Assembly (NCBI GenBank): GCA_009667805.1
Contig: CM019064.1
Location: forward strand, 272,533,662 to 272,597,661
DNA from: Leptobrachium leishanense
Lineage: Eukaryota; Chordata; Amphibia; Anura; Megophryidae
Length of the DNA stretch: 64,000 nt
Reading direction: 5' to 3'
Of this stretch, positions 10,238 to 20,723 are shown one piece after another (the stretch's first letter is position 1; each line of letters begins with the position of its first letter). A program made the position numbers and the translations under genes. Below the pieces are notes generated by a model. The model was not told the origin of the DNA. It searched no databases and saw only the letters and a list, made by a program, of their open reading frames with translations.

Positions 10238-10977
10238 GAGATTCGACTGAAAGCATCCAAGATACTCAGCGCGTGGGTGTTTTGATGGATACAACGAGGT
10301 CTGATTATCCCCTGATGGGAGATGCTGAAAGGGTTATTTTTAGGGGCCCGGCCCCGACCTGTGATCAACCGGAAATGTCTTTTGTTTTTGAAATTCCAGC
10401 GGGGAGGGATTGGGTTTATGTGACTGTGAAGAGAATTGCCCAAGGGTTTTTGACAGTTGGGGCAATTCTGGTACTGATTTTGTTTCTTGCACATTTGATC
10501 CATGGATTATCACGTGGAGCATGTCCCAGGTGCCCAAGCACCACCAAGAAAGTGGAAATTTCCCAGATCTGGAATGGTACGCACCCGGTGATGGAGAACC
10601 GTACTATGTGGAACCAGCCCAAGAGGACACTTACTTGTGCAATTTAAATATGACTATGCTAAAAAGTCTGGGCAAACCGCATGCTGGGTGTGTAGTAGAC
10701 TGCACCCAGAGACAATTCATATACCATTTGCCTCTGTCCCAATGAATTTGAGTATGTTTGCATCAGGGAATGTCACAATACAAGCAGTCGATGCATCGAG
10801 GGAGAAACCAGAATCATTCAGTCCCGGGCACCCCATAATAGGACCAGTGTACCAACCAGAATGGTGTTTTCAATTAGGACCAGATAAGGAGACAAATAAC
10901 GAGGGTGGGTTATGTAACTCAAGTCAGTTCAACTGGACATCATATATTTACATATTCAGAACAGGACTAAAAGGCGC

Positions 10978-11018
<41 letters not shown>

Positions 11019-11992
11019 GGTGCAGGCAACTCACTAGAGAGCAAGAGGAGGTGATTGCGAATGTGACCAATGGAAGGCAGGATGCAGTGGATATGATGAG
11101 ACGGCTGAGACAACTTGCGATAGAGATAACAAAGGGAACACTATATTCATCACCATTTATAGTGAAAGGAGGGTACCAGGTGTGCTGTGAAAGGGTGTGT
11201 TACACATGGGTACCACCTACAGTAACGGGAATGTGTTATCTGGCTAAATTAATCCCAATCCAGAGGGTGAGGGGAGAAGACACTAATTCAGACACAACAC
11301 TTCACCCTAGGTACCCACTGGTGTTTGAAAGACAGAAGAGAGAGCTATTCAAGAAAGTGGATCGAATATGGGCATGGCTTCCAGCATGGACTGGATGGGG
11401 AAGAGAGTTGATGGCAAGAATGAACAGTTATGCCAGTTTGATGGATGAGATTTTGAATAAGACTAGTTGGGATATTCAGTTGCTGAATCTGGAAGTATGG
11501 GAGATACGAAAGGTACAAATGATACATAACATGGCACTGGAACAGATCAGTGCGGCTCTGAATGGATTGTGTGAGATGACGATGCATTATGAATTTTGCA
11601 CTTTCATCAAGAACACTACACATGACGTCCCTGACTATTACCAGGTAATCCAAGATCACCAGGAGAAGGTAGCACAGTTGCAGAACACAGCAAGGAGGAT
11701 CGCTGCTGAAAGCTGGAATCAACTCCGTGGGTTCGGAGCAATCGGAGATTGGTTCGGATCCAGTCTGAGATTTATCTCACAGATTGGATCCATGATTCTG
11801 ATGGTGGTGGTGATCTTGGTCGTAGGGACACTACTGTACCGCATAGGGCTCTGTCTCTGGCCACTATGCAAGAGGGCACTGACACCCACACAGACACAGA
11901 AGATACCACGGATTATCCCACAAGATATGTTCCCAGCAAAAATAGGTCCCCCAAAGTATGAGGAAATGGAGAATAATAGTAGTGAGGTGTAA
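10165..11992 (+). pseudogene. env: ERV envelope (env), N-terminal part frameshifted
   Basis: Envelope glycoprotein with surface (SU) and transmembrane (TM) parts. The first frame from 10165 has a long cytosolic-type leader followed by a hydrophobic stretch (GFLTVGAILVLILFLAHLI, about 10447-10503) that could be a signal anchor, and ends at 10647. Frame changes near 10600 and 10660 lead to the long frame ending at 11992. That frame holds the SU motif CWVC (10682-10693), several N-x-S/T sites, an RQKR cleavage site (11330-11341), a TM ectodomain, a membrane anchor (about 11785-11850) and a tail with PPKY. An AT microsatellite expands SU at 10980-11017. The TM cysteines read CEMTMHYEFC, without the CX6CC motif usual in gamma-type Env. 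No strongly hydrophobic fusion peptide follows RQKR. Confidence 0.88.
10980..11017. repeat. (TA)n microsatellite inside env
   Basis: About 19 uninterrupted TA dinucleotides. In the env frame they read alternating isoleucine and tyrosine without a stop, so the frame passes through. This is not a recognised viral sequence and is probably a post-insertion expansion. Confidence 0.95.
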
Positions 11993-12031
11993 TGGCTACA
12001 AGTCTCAGGAGAAGAACCTGAGGCTTGAGCC

Positions 12032-12041
12032 AAGGGGGGAA
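12032..12041 (+). other. polypurine tract
   Basis: AAGGGGGGAA immediately before the 3' LTR start at 12042; the expected plus-strand primer for reverse transcription. Confidence 0.85.
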
Positions 12042-12720
12042 TGAGGTGGAATCAGGCTGGAAGCTGGCCGCCATAATAAGCCAGGTGGCCATCTTGTTCA
12101 GAATATTGGTTCACTTGAAAATAACTAGGTAGGTTTTAGCTGAAACTAGAATGAAGCATACGTAGAAATTTAGGAATGTGTTAGATTAGCAGAAAAGCAA
12201 TTAAAACCTGAGAAAGATCGAGGCTGTTCCTGGCACGAAGGGATAGAATGAGAAGTGGATACATCAAGGTCACAGAGGCCCCAGCAAGACAAAGGGAAGC
12301 ATAGAAGATAGACCAGGTGCTACCCGCAACAAATGAGCACAGGCGCTAGGGAGGCGAGCACAACCCGGACTGGATGTAGTAACTAATCATGATCTATTGA
12401 AACTAATATAAAGTTTGCCAATTTACGGCCAATTTAATGGAATGTCTTTGTATTAGACTAAGGGAGGTATTAACCCACGTGGGGTGGGATAGTGTCACCG
12501 GGAGGTGGGCTAATTGGGATGTACCTAATTATGTATTCGGGGTATAAGACCCCTTGTCGGGGTGAACTCGGGGCTCAGTCTTTGCGATTCAATCCTGTCT
12601 GAGCATCTTCTGTGACGTCACAATAAAGTTTGCCTTTCCTGAAGAGACTCGTGTCCAGACAATCCTTGCTCGTGTCCGGTCCGGCCTTGTCCCGAGTGAA
12701 CCAAGTGGATTCCGGTAACA
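12042..12720 (+). repeat. 3' LTR (679 bp)
   Basis: Runs from TGAGGTGG to GGTAACA. It matches the 5' LTR except for about 11 substitutions, a missing A in the TATA region (GGGGTATAAGACCCC), a 5-bp duplication near 12676, and a block of about 206 bp (about 12175-12381) absent from the 5' LTR. AATAAA follows the CRE-like TGACGTCA as in the 5' copy. Confidence 0.95.
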
Positions 12721-12746
12721 CTAGGAGCCAGCTACAAAAGTTAAGA

Positions 12747-12815
12747 GCCAACGTTTCGGCGAGGATTCTTTTTTGAGATATACCTTGAAGGTGAATCCTC
12801 GCCGAAACGTTGGTA
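12747..12815. repeat. inverted pair of hammerhead-ribozyme-like motifs
   Basis: CCAACGTTTCGGCGAGGATTC and its reverse complement are about 28 bp apart. The strand reading CCTCGCCGAAACGTTGG has the GAAA box after a short stem, as in hammerhead ribozymes of Penelope-like elements. The CUGANGA box is degenerate (CTTGAAGG), so activity is unlikely. It lies inside the right part of the split hAT element. Confidence 0.4.
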
Positions 12816-13303
12816 ACCTTGCCTCTGCATCTGGCAGTTGGTTTGTTCTGACCCAAATTATGATTTTAGTTGCTTCTATTTTTGGCTACTTTTTTGAGCC
12901 TAGACGTGTAGACCGTTGCATCTAATAATAGTTTGGCTGCTCTGATATATATATATATATATATAATTTGTGTTGTTGACATCTGTACATTGTGACGTTG
13001 CGATATTGTTTTATTTGTTTACTTATTTTTCTTTGCTCTTTTGTCACTGTCCGGACACCCTATTTACCCACTGCAGACACACACACACACAAACAAACAG
13101 ACCTCATATATAAATACATACACCAGGGCTGGATATATTTACATTAAATGTAGGAGACAGGAAGAAAACATTGAAGCCACCTAGAGGTTTTTAGATGCCA
13201 AAGACTGCTTTTAGATTGGTGTAAAATAAACTGGAAATTTAGGAGCCAAAAGTAAAATTCTAGGAGCCAGTGGCTACCAGGCTCCTGGGTTTGTCAAGCC
13301 CTG

Positions 13304-13703
13304 CCCTAGCCACAGTTTAGAAAGCAAAGTACAATGATGGTGTATTTGGTGGCTGCTAGACGAGCCTTGGGGCATAAAGGCCAGAGCATTATACAATAAA
13401 AATAAGAATTAGGGGCCCTTTCTATTACAGCAGTGGAGCGTTGTATTGTTAAAAAGCAGAGTTAAAAGAGAGAAGAGTATTTCTGTGCACTGAAAGAGGA
13501 CATCGCTGCATGAACATCAGAAGCTTCTTCTGCCCTATACCCCACATGTGGAAACCAGCATCGGTGCCTGGCAGGAAAGAGACAGGAGGCAAAGGAATGC
13601 TCCTCGTACGGTCAGACTTTCCCCTAGCTTCTCTTCCTTCAAACGCTCCCTTAAAACGTTCCTATTTAGGGAAGCCTACCACCCGACTCACTGATGCAAC
13701 CAT
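13304..13703. other. non-coding stretch before assembly gap
   Basis: The hAT target duplication (13304-13311) and then about 390 bp with no recognised gene or repeat. It ends at the gap. Confidence 0.5.
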
Positions 13704-13803
13704 NNNNNNNNNNNNNNNNNNNNNNNNNNNNNNNNNNNNNNNNNNNNNNNNNNNNNNNNNNNNNNNNNNNNNNNNNNNNNNNNNNNNNNNNNNNNNNNNN
13801 NNN
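13704..13803. other. assembly gap (100 N)
   Basis: Exactly 100 N. The true size is unknown. It removes the C-terminal part of the transposase gene that reads into it from the right. Confidence 0.99.
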
Positions 13804-15088
13804 GCATAGGAACCACTGTGAGATTTTCAGATTTCACCTTCTCAACAATTTTCTCAACTGGTAGGTATAATGGGAAGCATGTGTACTCATTGGGTACTTT
13901 CTGCAACTTCTTAAATGTTTTTTTCAATGTATACTTCCCAAGGCTATAGAAAGCCCTCTGGAACTCATAAATGTAAAACATTTGTAAGTGGAGTAAACAC
14001 AACAAAAGACTGTCCAAAGACAATTCTTTCCACTCTGTAGCATTTTTCAGTATTTTGTTCATGCTTTCACTTGCATTATTTGTTGATGTCTTATCCTGAA
14101 ATGCGGGAAAATTTTTAGTATAAAATCTGCTTGCAAATTTGAATGTGTGTTCATGCAAATTTTTTTCAAAATATTCAGTGAATTGGTATGACCACAACAT
14201 TCTGAACTCTTCATATTTGTTCCTCCATTCTTCTGCACTTTCAGAATCCTTAAGCTGTTCCACATGATCCTTTAATACCTTTATATCATCTTTTTTTCCT
14301 CCAGCAGATTTCACCCAGTACTCAAGATCTTTCAAAATGTGATTTCCACATAAAACAAGTGGCATACAAGGTGCCACTTTCCTTACAGCATTTAGAATTC
14401 CTTTTTCACGATCAGTCACAAATGGAATATTTTCTATGTCCTTTAGATTTAAGAAATTCACAAGTTCTCCAATGAACATTTCATGGTATTTTTGAAATTT
14501 CCTTTCATGAATCATAAATGCTACTGGAAAAATCGGATTAATTTCCAAAATTGTATGACGCATGACAAAGGTTGACATATAAAAATCGCCAAGATTAAAA
14601 GTGGTATCATAGGCAAACATTTGTTGTGTTTCGGTGTCTTTTAAGGCCATTTTTATCAAATCTTTTCCCAAATCCATTAACTCTTTTGACCAGGCATATA
14701 CCACAAGATCTGGATAAATTGTGATATGCCTCACAAAATCTGTTTGTTCTGCCAGCTGTAGTGTACTGAATATTTCATCTTTACTAATACTTTGTCTGAT
14801 ACGTTCTGAATAGCGAATATTTTGAACTTGTTTTAAATTCCTTGGGCGAGTTACTGCTGCTCTTCCATTATCTCCTCCTGCCGATGCCTCACTATGCAAT
14901 TTTGAGTACACATTTCTTGGAACATCGGAGTAGTGTTTCCTGCATTCTGCTAATAGTGATGGCGTGGATGGTATAAAATTACGGTTGGATTTTGAATTTC
15001 CATGTGGGGTTGGAAAATGGGCCAAATGATCACCGAGATACTGTATAATTTTGATATGTTGTTTTGGCCCGGTCATGTATTGCCATAC
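13804..15088 (-). CDS. MULE-type DDE transposase, exon 2, truncated at gap
   Basis: An open frame of about 428 codons after a clear acceptor (TTTTTTCAG, exon from 15088). From the first methionine at 15076, it shows the signatures of Mutator-like transposases. These are D157 in FAYDTTFNLGDFY, D222 in FVTDREKGI, a CGNH motif (C243, H246) and E337 in TNNASESMNKIL. A full D-D-E set with CxxH is kept and there is no internal stop. It enters the gap at its C-terminus, so the end is unknown. It could be a recent transposon or a domesticated gene. It is co-oriented with ofd1 and lies in its first intron. The superfamily call rests on motif spacing only. Confidence 0.8.
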
Positions 15089-17301
15089 CTGAAAAAATAG
15101 AGTGTACTAATGTCATAATTTTTCAAAAATCTATGGGACAAAATATCATTACCTTCATAAAAATGCAAACTTTGAAGTACAATTATGATACGTTTTGCTA
15201 TCTCTAAACTAGTACATAAGACCACTGCTTAGAGGCAGAAAAGAAAAATATATTGTGCAACTGAAATGTCACTGCAATCATTAGCCCCTGTATATATACC
15301 CCACTTCCAGATCACATGGCCCCCTGGAGTCTTGACGCTGGACCGAGCATCCAGCCAATCAAATGGATCTCAATATAGTTGCATTGAGAGTAATTGTAGA
15401 CAAAACTCTCCAAGATTCTCGTGACTCTTTGATTTCGACTTCCTGTAAATATCTACAACCCCGCACTCGGTGAGCTGAAATAGCCCTCAAAAATCCCCCT
15501 GGAGAATAGGAAGTGGGTAGGATACTCTGGGCACCGTGACCACTCAATGTACATCAAGTGCTCAGAGTGCTTAAAGTATCCCTTTAACAGCTTTCATTTC
15601 ACAACTATGCTTTTTAGTGGAAGAAGTCGTGCACACGGTGTTCTCATTATTGGTCAGCTGCCCCACACACTATGCCGTCACCCCCACTATGTGACCATGT
15701 GTTCCCTCACATAATAAGGGGAATTCTTAAATGCGCATGTGTCATATATTTATCCATAAGCATATAATTTGCCAGCGACGTGTGTATTTTGTTGGCTAAT
15801 AAACATGCCTTTGTGACAGACTGCACCGTCAGTGTGCTATTTGGAGGGGACTGTGTGCTGACCTCTTACCCGCAGATTATGACCCAGGACGAGAACGGGA
15901 GATTTTGGGGCTAAATATACATTTTACATGCAAACAGTGACTGTTTCAAAATATATGTTTTAAAATGGTGGAGGACAAGGATTTGGCCGCAGGATTGCTT
16001 GGGACAAAATGGAGTTTTAATTGTATTAACCATGGAAACCAGCATTTCATTGTTCTCCCTATTTAGGTGATTGAAATGAATTGTATTCTGCTAGAAATGC
16101 TGCATTGTTTGTATTATCCATTGTTGATCAGACTTGAATATGCTGGATAAACTTTTCCATTTTCTACGACTGATAGCCATGACAGATACGTGTGATGCAC
16201 AATGGGAAAGGGTTGATTTAATTAATGTTCATAGTCTGAGAGGGAAAGTTTCCAGTTACCAGAAAATTTCATTATACAAGGGGCATTGTCCCTTCCAATG
16301 TCTTTTGAAAGGTATGCCTTGTGTTTTAATAAAGTAGTTGGTCTTTTTATGTTTAACCCTCCACATGAGTTTTTCCAAGTGTTTGGGGTGAAGGGCTTGC
16401 TGACATTGGGTTTGGAGGGCAGGAGACAATCTTTGGTGGAGGTACCCAGTCGGGGTACCTGTGGTCTGTCACAGTCTCACACAGGGCCAGATTAAGATCG
16501 TGCTTCTGCATTTTGGCTATATTTTTAAAAAATGACACAGTGTAATATGTTACATGTGGTTGTTCGTCTGCGGTTGTATTTACCCAATTATAACACCTGC
16601 TAAGGACCAGATGACTTCTCTGATATCCTGATACATAAAGCTACAGAACTCAAAGAGGGTTTTCCTAGGGCACGCTATGCTGTCTGAATGTAATCGTTTG
16701 GTTCATGCTTATTATGACAGCATATAACGTAAAAATGAATTAAGAGATACTGTGATGCATTGATATGTGAACTACATAGGTTTCTGTGTAAAAGTAACCA
16801 GGCCTCACATTTCGGTTGCACACTATATATGGTTCTTTGAAAACCTTTTTGCACAACCGCAGTTTAATGGCATTTTAAAAATAACGTAATTCTTGTATCA
16901 TTTCACAAACTACAAAAATTGTATTTTCTGTACCTGTTTCCTGAATGTCAATAGATATTGTTTTCCTTTGCCATTTGGATCCTTTAAAGCAAAATACCTG
17001 TAAAAGGAGTATTTGAATACTTATTTTCGTTTACATTATCTTTAATACAATTAACATAATATAGATAAAATATATAAAAGGAAAGAGGACACTATTTATC
17101 TATTGTAGTAATTCAACTGTTATGTCTCCATTAATTTAGTACGAGCAATGGATGCAATCTTGGTATAGACTGCGTAAACTCAATAAAGGGATAGATTTTT
17201 CGGACTGTTATAAAATATCTAACCTTGCACTCAACTATGGCCATTATTTTTTTGAGGAAAAGGTGGCAATTGTATAGGTTGCTTAACAAGCGTAAAGAGG
17301 C
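15089..17301. other. no gene seen
   Basis: AT-rich non-coding DNA, presumably intron of the transposase gene and of ofd1. A fragment near 15540-15590 (AGTATCCCTTTAA) resembles the end of the MITE at 39050-39650. No convincing exons. Confidence 0.5.
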
Positions 17302-17681
17302 TTATTCACTAAATATATATATATTTTTTTAAATGGAGACCACAGACACTTCCTGACGTAAATATCATAAAACTTAGGTTTTATTGTTATATGAATTAAA
17401 ATATGAAAAAATTACTTGTTTTGTTTTTCAAATTTTAGTTCATGTAAGAATAAAAGTTAAAAAATAAAAAAATTATTATTAATTGGTGAATAAGTAACTT
17501 AGAAGTTAAGTACTATTCTATCATTTCTGGAGGTAAGCAAGGCGTCTATACAATTGTATAGACGCCTTCATTATACAGGTAATTGAATACTAACCTTATA
17601 CCATACGTCAGTAAAACAGTAAAGTCTAGCTTACATAGAGCGTTTTTAAAATTTATTAATAAACAACTGTTTAGTGAATAA
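17302..17681. mobile_element. MITE with 12-bp inverted ends
   Basis: TTATTCACTAAA at 17302-17313 and its reverse complement TTTAGTGAATAA at 17670-17681. The interior holds a perfect 30-bp palindrome at 17539-17568 whose centre reads CAATTG. No coding potential. Confidence 0.65.
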
Positions 17682-17694
17682 AACCCTATGAAAG

Positions 17695-18060
17695 GGACAT
17701 TGCACATTTACCCCTGTGTGTTGAGCTCATTGTTACCATTTTTTGCTCTTCATGTTTTAATGCAATTTGAAGTCATGTTTATGTTTTAGTAGAACTCAGG
17801 CAAGCTATCAAGTTAAACATGTTTTTTTTCTGCAGACTCAGGAGATTCAAAACAAATCTTTACTGTGTGTATATGTCATACCACATCAGAACACCATCCT
17901 AAAAAATGTTTAAATTTTAATTCAAATTTCCATCATTTACAGAATAAAATTAAATTTTTCCATTCCTTTATGGTTATATATTCTATTGGGTACTCTTTAG
18001 AATAAAAAAAAGAAATGGAAGCCATGTTACTTCTAACAATTATTGTCAAAACTAAATTTT
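17695..18060 (+). repeat. GAGCTCATT interspersed repeat, copy A
   Basis: Contains TTGAGCTCATT, TGCAATTTGAAG, GACTCAGGAGATTC and ATGTCATACCACATCAGAAC in that order. The same words occur in reverse at 20030-20415 and, more diverged, at 28680-29070, 43177-43750 and 60488-60905. Confidence 0.7.
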
Positions 18061-18869
18061 TCTGCTGTATTTTGGCACATTGTCAGGGTAATTCACTAAC
18101 CGGCAAATTCACCGGCTTATTATTTTTTTTAACTTTTTATATGAACCAAATTATGAAACAAAATATTGTGGATTTGCGTTCATTTGATAATTAGGGTCTT
18201 TGGTCATACGATAATTTGGATTTTCGTTACATTACAATTTTCAGTTGTCCATTTATTCGATAATTCGTATCTTCGGGTTGCTAACACTTATTTTGCGTGC
18301 GCGTAGATGTAAATAATACATGTTTTTACCGCTTTTCATTATATGTAGTTGTTAATACCAATTTTTTTGTTTTTATAAAAATGTAAATAAAACAATAGGT
18401 TTAATAAGACAATGTGGTGTTACTTATAATTAATTTAAAATGTGTTGTGAGTTATATTGAATTTTTTTAAATTTAGGGATTTTTAAGTTTACAGATTTTG
18501 CATTTTAGGGATGCAGATTTTCTGGATTTTATAATTTATGGATTTTGTTCTTTCAGCATTTTTTATTTTCTGTATTGTAGACACTAGGGATTATGATCTT
18601 TCTGGATTTCAAGATTCTTTCTCCTGGTATTGGGGATTTTGAGTTTATGGATTTTGATCACCTCCCCAGGAAAAGACACTAATTTTTACATGTAATGAGT
18701 AGAGGGGACATTAAGTCCCCTCTCTTGATAACCTTTGAAAATGAAGGTCTCTCTGCAGTACAAAAAGAGATCCACAGACCCCAATTAGATAAGAAGAGAG
18801 AGCTCCAGCTTTGACTGGCTGTGTGCACATAGAACAGCCTCCTGATGAGCTCTGCTTCAATTGATATTA
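18061..18869. other. AT-rich stretch, no gene seen
   Basis: Low-complexity AT-rich DNA with loose repeats of GGATTTT words around 18470-18660. No feature I can name. Confidence 0.4.
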
Positions 18870-19975
18870 AAAATGCATAGTTACATAATTATGTAGTTCG
18901 AAAAAAGACCAATGTCCATCAAGTTCAACCTTTCACCTATCCCTACAGCTCCTGTTGATCCAAAACAAAGCCAAAAACCCTTTGGATGACTCTACAATTC
19001 AGCCCAAATTCCTTCATAATTACAAAATGGCAATCAGATTTCAACCTTGGATCTACAAGCAATGCATTAAATATTATTTCTTATATCCACTTATATCCTG
19101 CTTTTTCAGGAAAGTGTCCAGTCCTGTTTATATAAAGGAGTCACTTGTATCGGATAAAACTTATAAAAATTATTGTTCTTACTGTAAAAAAAACCCTTCA
19201 TTTGCAGTTGACTAAAACTACTTTCTTCTAGTCTCAGTGAATGACCTCTTTTCCTTTGTACACGCCTGTTAATGAACAGGTCACAGAGAGCTCTTTGTAT
19301 TGGACCTGTACGTATTTGAACAATGTAATCATATCCCCTCTTAGACGCCTTTTGTCAAGGCTAAACAAATGAAGTTTTTCTAATCTTTCTTGATAACTAG
19401 AATCTTCCATTCCTTTTATTAGTTTTGTAGCCTCCTCTGCACTCTCTCCAACTCCATAATATCTTTCCTTAGTACTCGTGCCCAAAACGGGACCGCATAT
19501 TCAAGATGGGGGTCTCACCATTGATTTATAAAGAGGCAGAATTACATTCTTATCCCGTGAACCAATGCCTCTTTATACATGACAGGACTTTACTGGCTTT
19601 TGCAGCCCCTGTCTGGCATTGTGTACACTTTTGCGAAATTTATTGTCTACAATTATACCTAGATCCTTCTCATTCACTGCCATTCCCAACTCAATACCTT
19701 TTAGAATATAGGCTGTATTATTATTTTTGGCTTTATCCTTATTAATAATAAATCTCATCTGCCACTCGCCGGCCCATTCCTCTAGTCTATACAAATCCTT
19801 CTGAAAAGACGTCACATCCTGTTCAGACTGTATTATTTTACCCAAATTTTGCATCATCAGCGAACACAAACACGTGACTTTCAATACCTCTTGCAAGATC
19901 GTTAAGAAAGATATTAAAAAGTAGGATATAATACAGAGCAAACTCATTAACCTTTCTTTGGTTTTGGAAATTTGT
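18870..19975 (-). mobile_element. CR1/L3-like LINE fragment
   Basis: Minus-strand remnants of a LINE reverse transcriptase C-terminal region. LYRLEEWAGEWQMRF and EKDLGIIVDNKF lie near 19640-19800, and SYQERLEKLHLFSLDKRRLRG lies near 19350-19410, in the order expected for CR1-type ORF2. Frames change between blocks and the 5' part is missing. The tail near 18880-18950 (AAAAGACCAATGTCCATCAA) resembles a widespread tetrapod repeat. Confidence 0.75.
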
Positions 19976-20029
19976 GTACTTTTTTAAAAAGAAATGACAA
20001 TTCCATGTTGTGTGTTTTTGCCAACAATG

Positions 20030-20415
20030 GTTAGAATTGCTTATTTTCAGAGAAAAATGAAGTAACGTGGCTTACATTTATTTTTCTAAAGAGCACCCAA
20101 TAGAATAGATAACCTCAAAGGAATGGATGATAAAATGTTGAAAAATACATTTTTATGCTGTAAATGATGGAAATTTAAATAAAAATGTAAATTATTTTTT
20201 TTCTTTCATTTTTGGGATAGTGTTCTGATGTGGTATGACATATACTCATAGTAATGATACATTTCGAATCTCCTGAGTCTGCTGAAAAAAAACAATGTAT
20301 AATCTGTCTGGGTTTTATTAAAAAACATGAATTCAAATTGCATTTAAACAGGATAAGCAAAAAATGGTTAAAATGAGCTCAACAGTTTGGGCTAAAATGG
20401 CTCAGCAGCGAAAGG
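20030..20415 (-). repeat. GAGCTCATT interspersed repeat, copy B (inverted)
   Basis: Reverse-orientation copy of the repeat at 17695-18060, ending in CCCTTTCGCTGCTGAGCCAT on the minus strand. The two copies may be long inverted ends of one element with the LINE fragment inside, or two separate insertions. Confidence 0.65.
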
Positions 20416-20723
20416 GTAAAAGCAGACCCTGTCAGCACCCAGGAACATGGTGCATGACATAATAGGATTTGAGCCTAAAGTGTGCATAGTTCTCATAGCA
20501 GATGCTGGGGTCACCATTTTGTTAGAGAGTTTAAGATTAATAGTGGTATGTCCAATAACCATTATTTATTATTAATTTAGGTCCTGCTTTTAGTGTCTAG
20601 CCTGCAAAAGATATGTTCAAGGAAATTATTGCAAAAAAATAAATACATATTTCTGTTGATGCATCATTGTTATGCATAGATTTGTTCATTTTTCACATCA
20701 CACATGGAATAATTATTTAATAC

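Larger units (their letters stand above)
2543..12720 (+). mobile_element. Class I (gamma-like) endogenous retrovirus provirus
   Basis: A full-length provirus in the order LTR, leader, gag, pro, RT, RNase H, OGFR-like domain, integrase, env, polypurine tract, LTR. The LTRs begin TG and end CA, and the target duplication is CTAG (2539-2542 and 12721-12724). Gamma-like traits are one CCHC knuckle in nucleocapsid, gag and pro in the same frame across a stop codon, CWVC in SU, a GPY/F-type integrase C-terminus, and a 4-bp duplication. By eye the LTRs differ at about 11 of 468 aligned positions apart from indels, so insertion is fairly recent on a genomic time scale. All genes except the RNase H and OGFR-like frames show breaks. 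Confidence 0.95.
2513..13303. mobile_element. hAT-like DNA element split by the retrovirus
   Basis: The left end CAGGACTTGACAAA and right end TTTGTCAAGCCCTG are imperfect inverted repeats. They are flanked by identical 8-bp direct repeats CCCTAGCC at 2505-2512 and 13304-13311, which is the hAT superfamily target duplication length. Without the provirus the element is only about 610 bp, so it was nonautonomous. Near the right end, AGGAGCC repeats the sequence found just right of the provirus in inverted orientation. No transposase is visible. It must predate the provirus, which sits inside it. Confidence 0.85.

Noticed and set aside
13510..13809. Frames running through the run of N
   Set aside because: The gap is of unknown size and sequence, so reading across it is meaningless.
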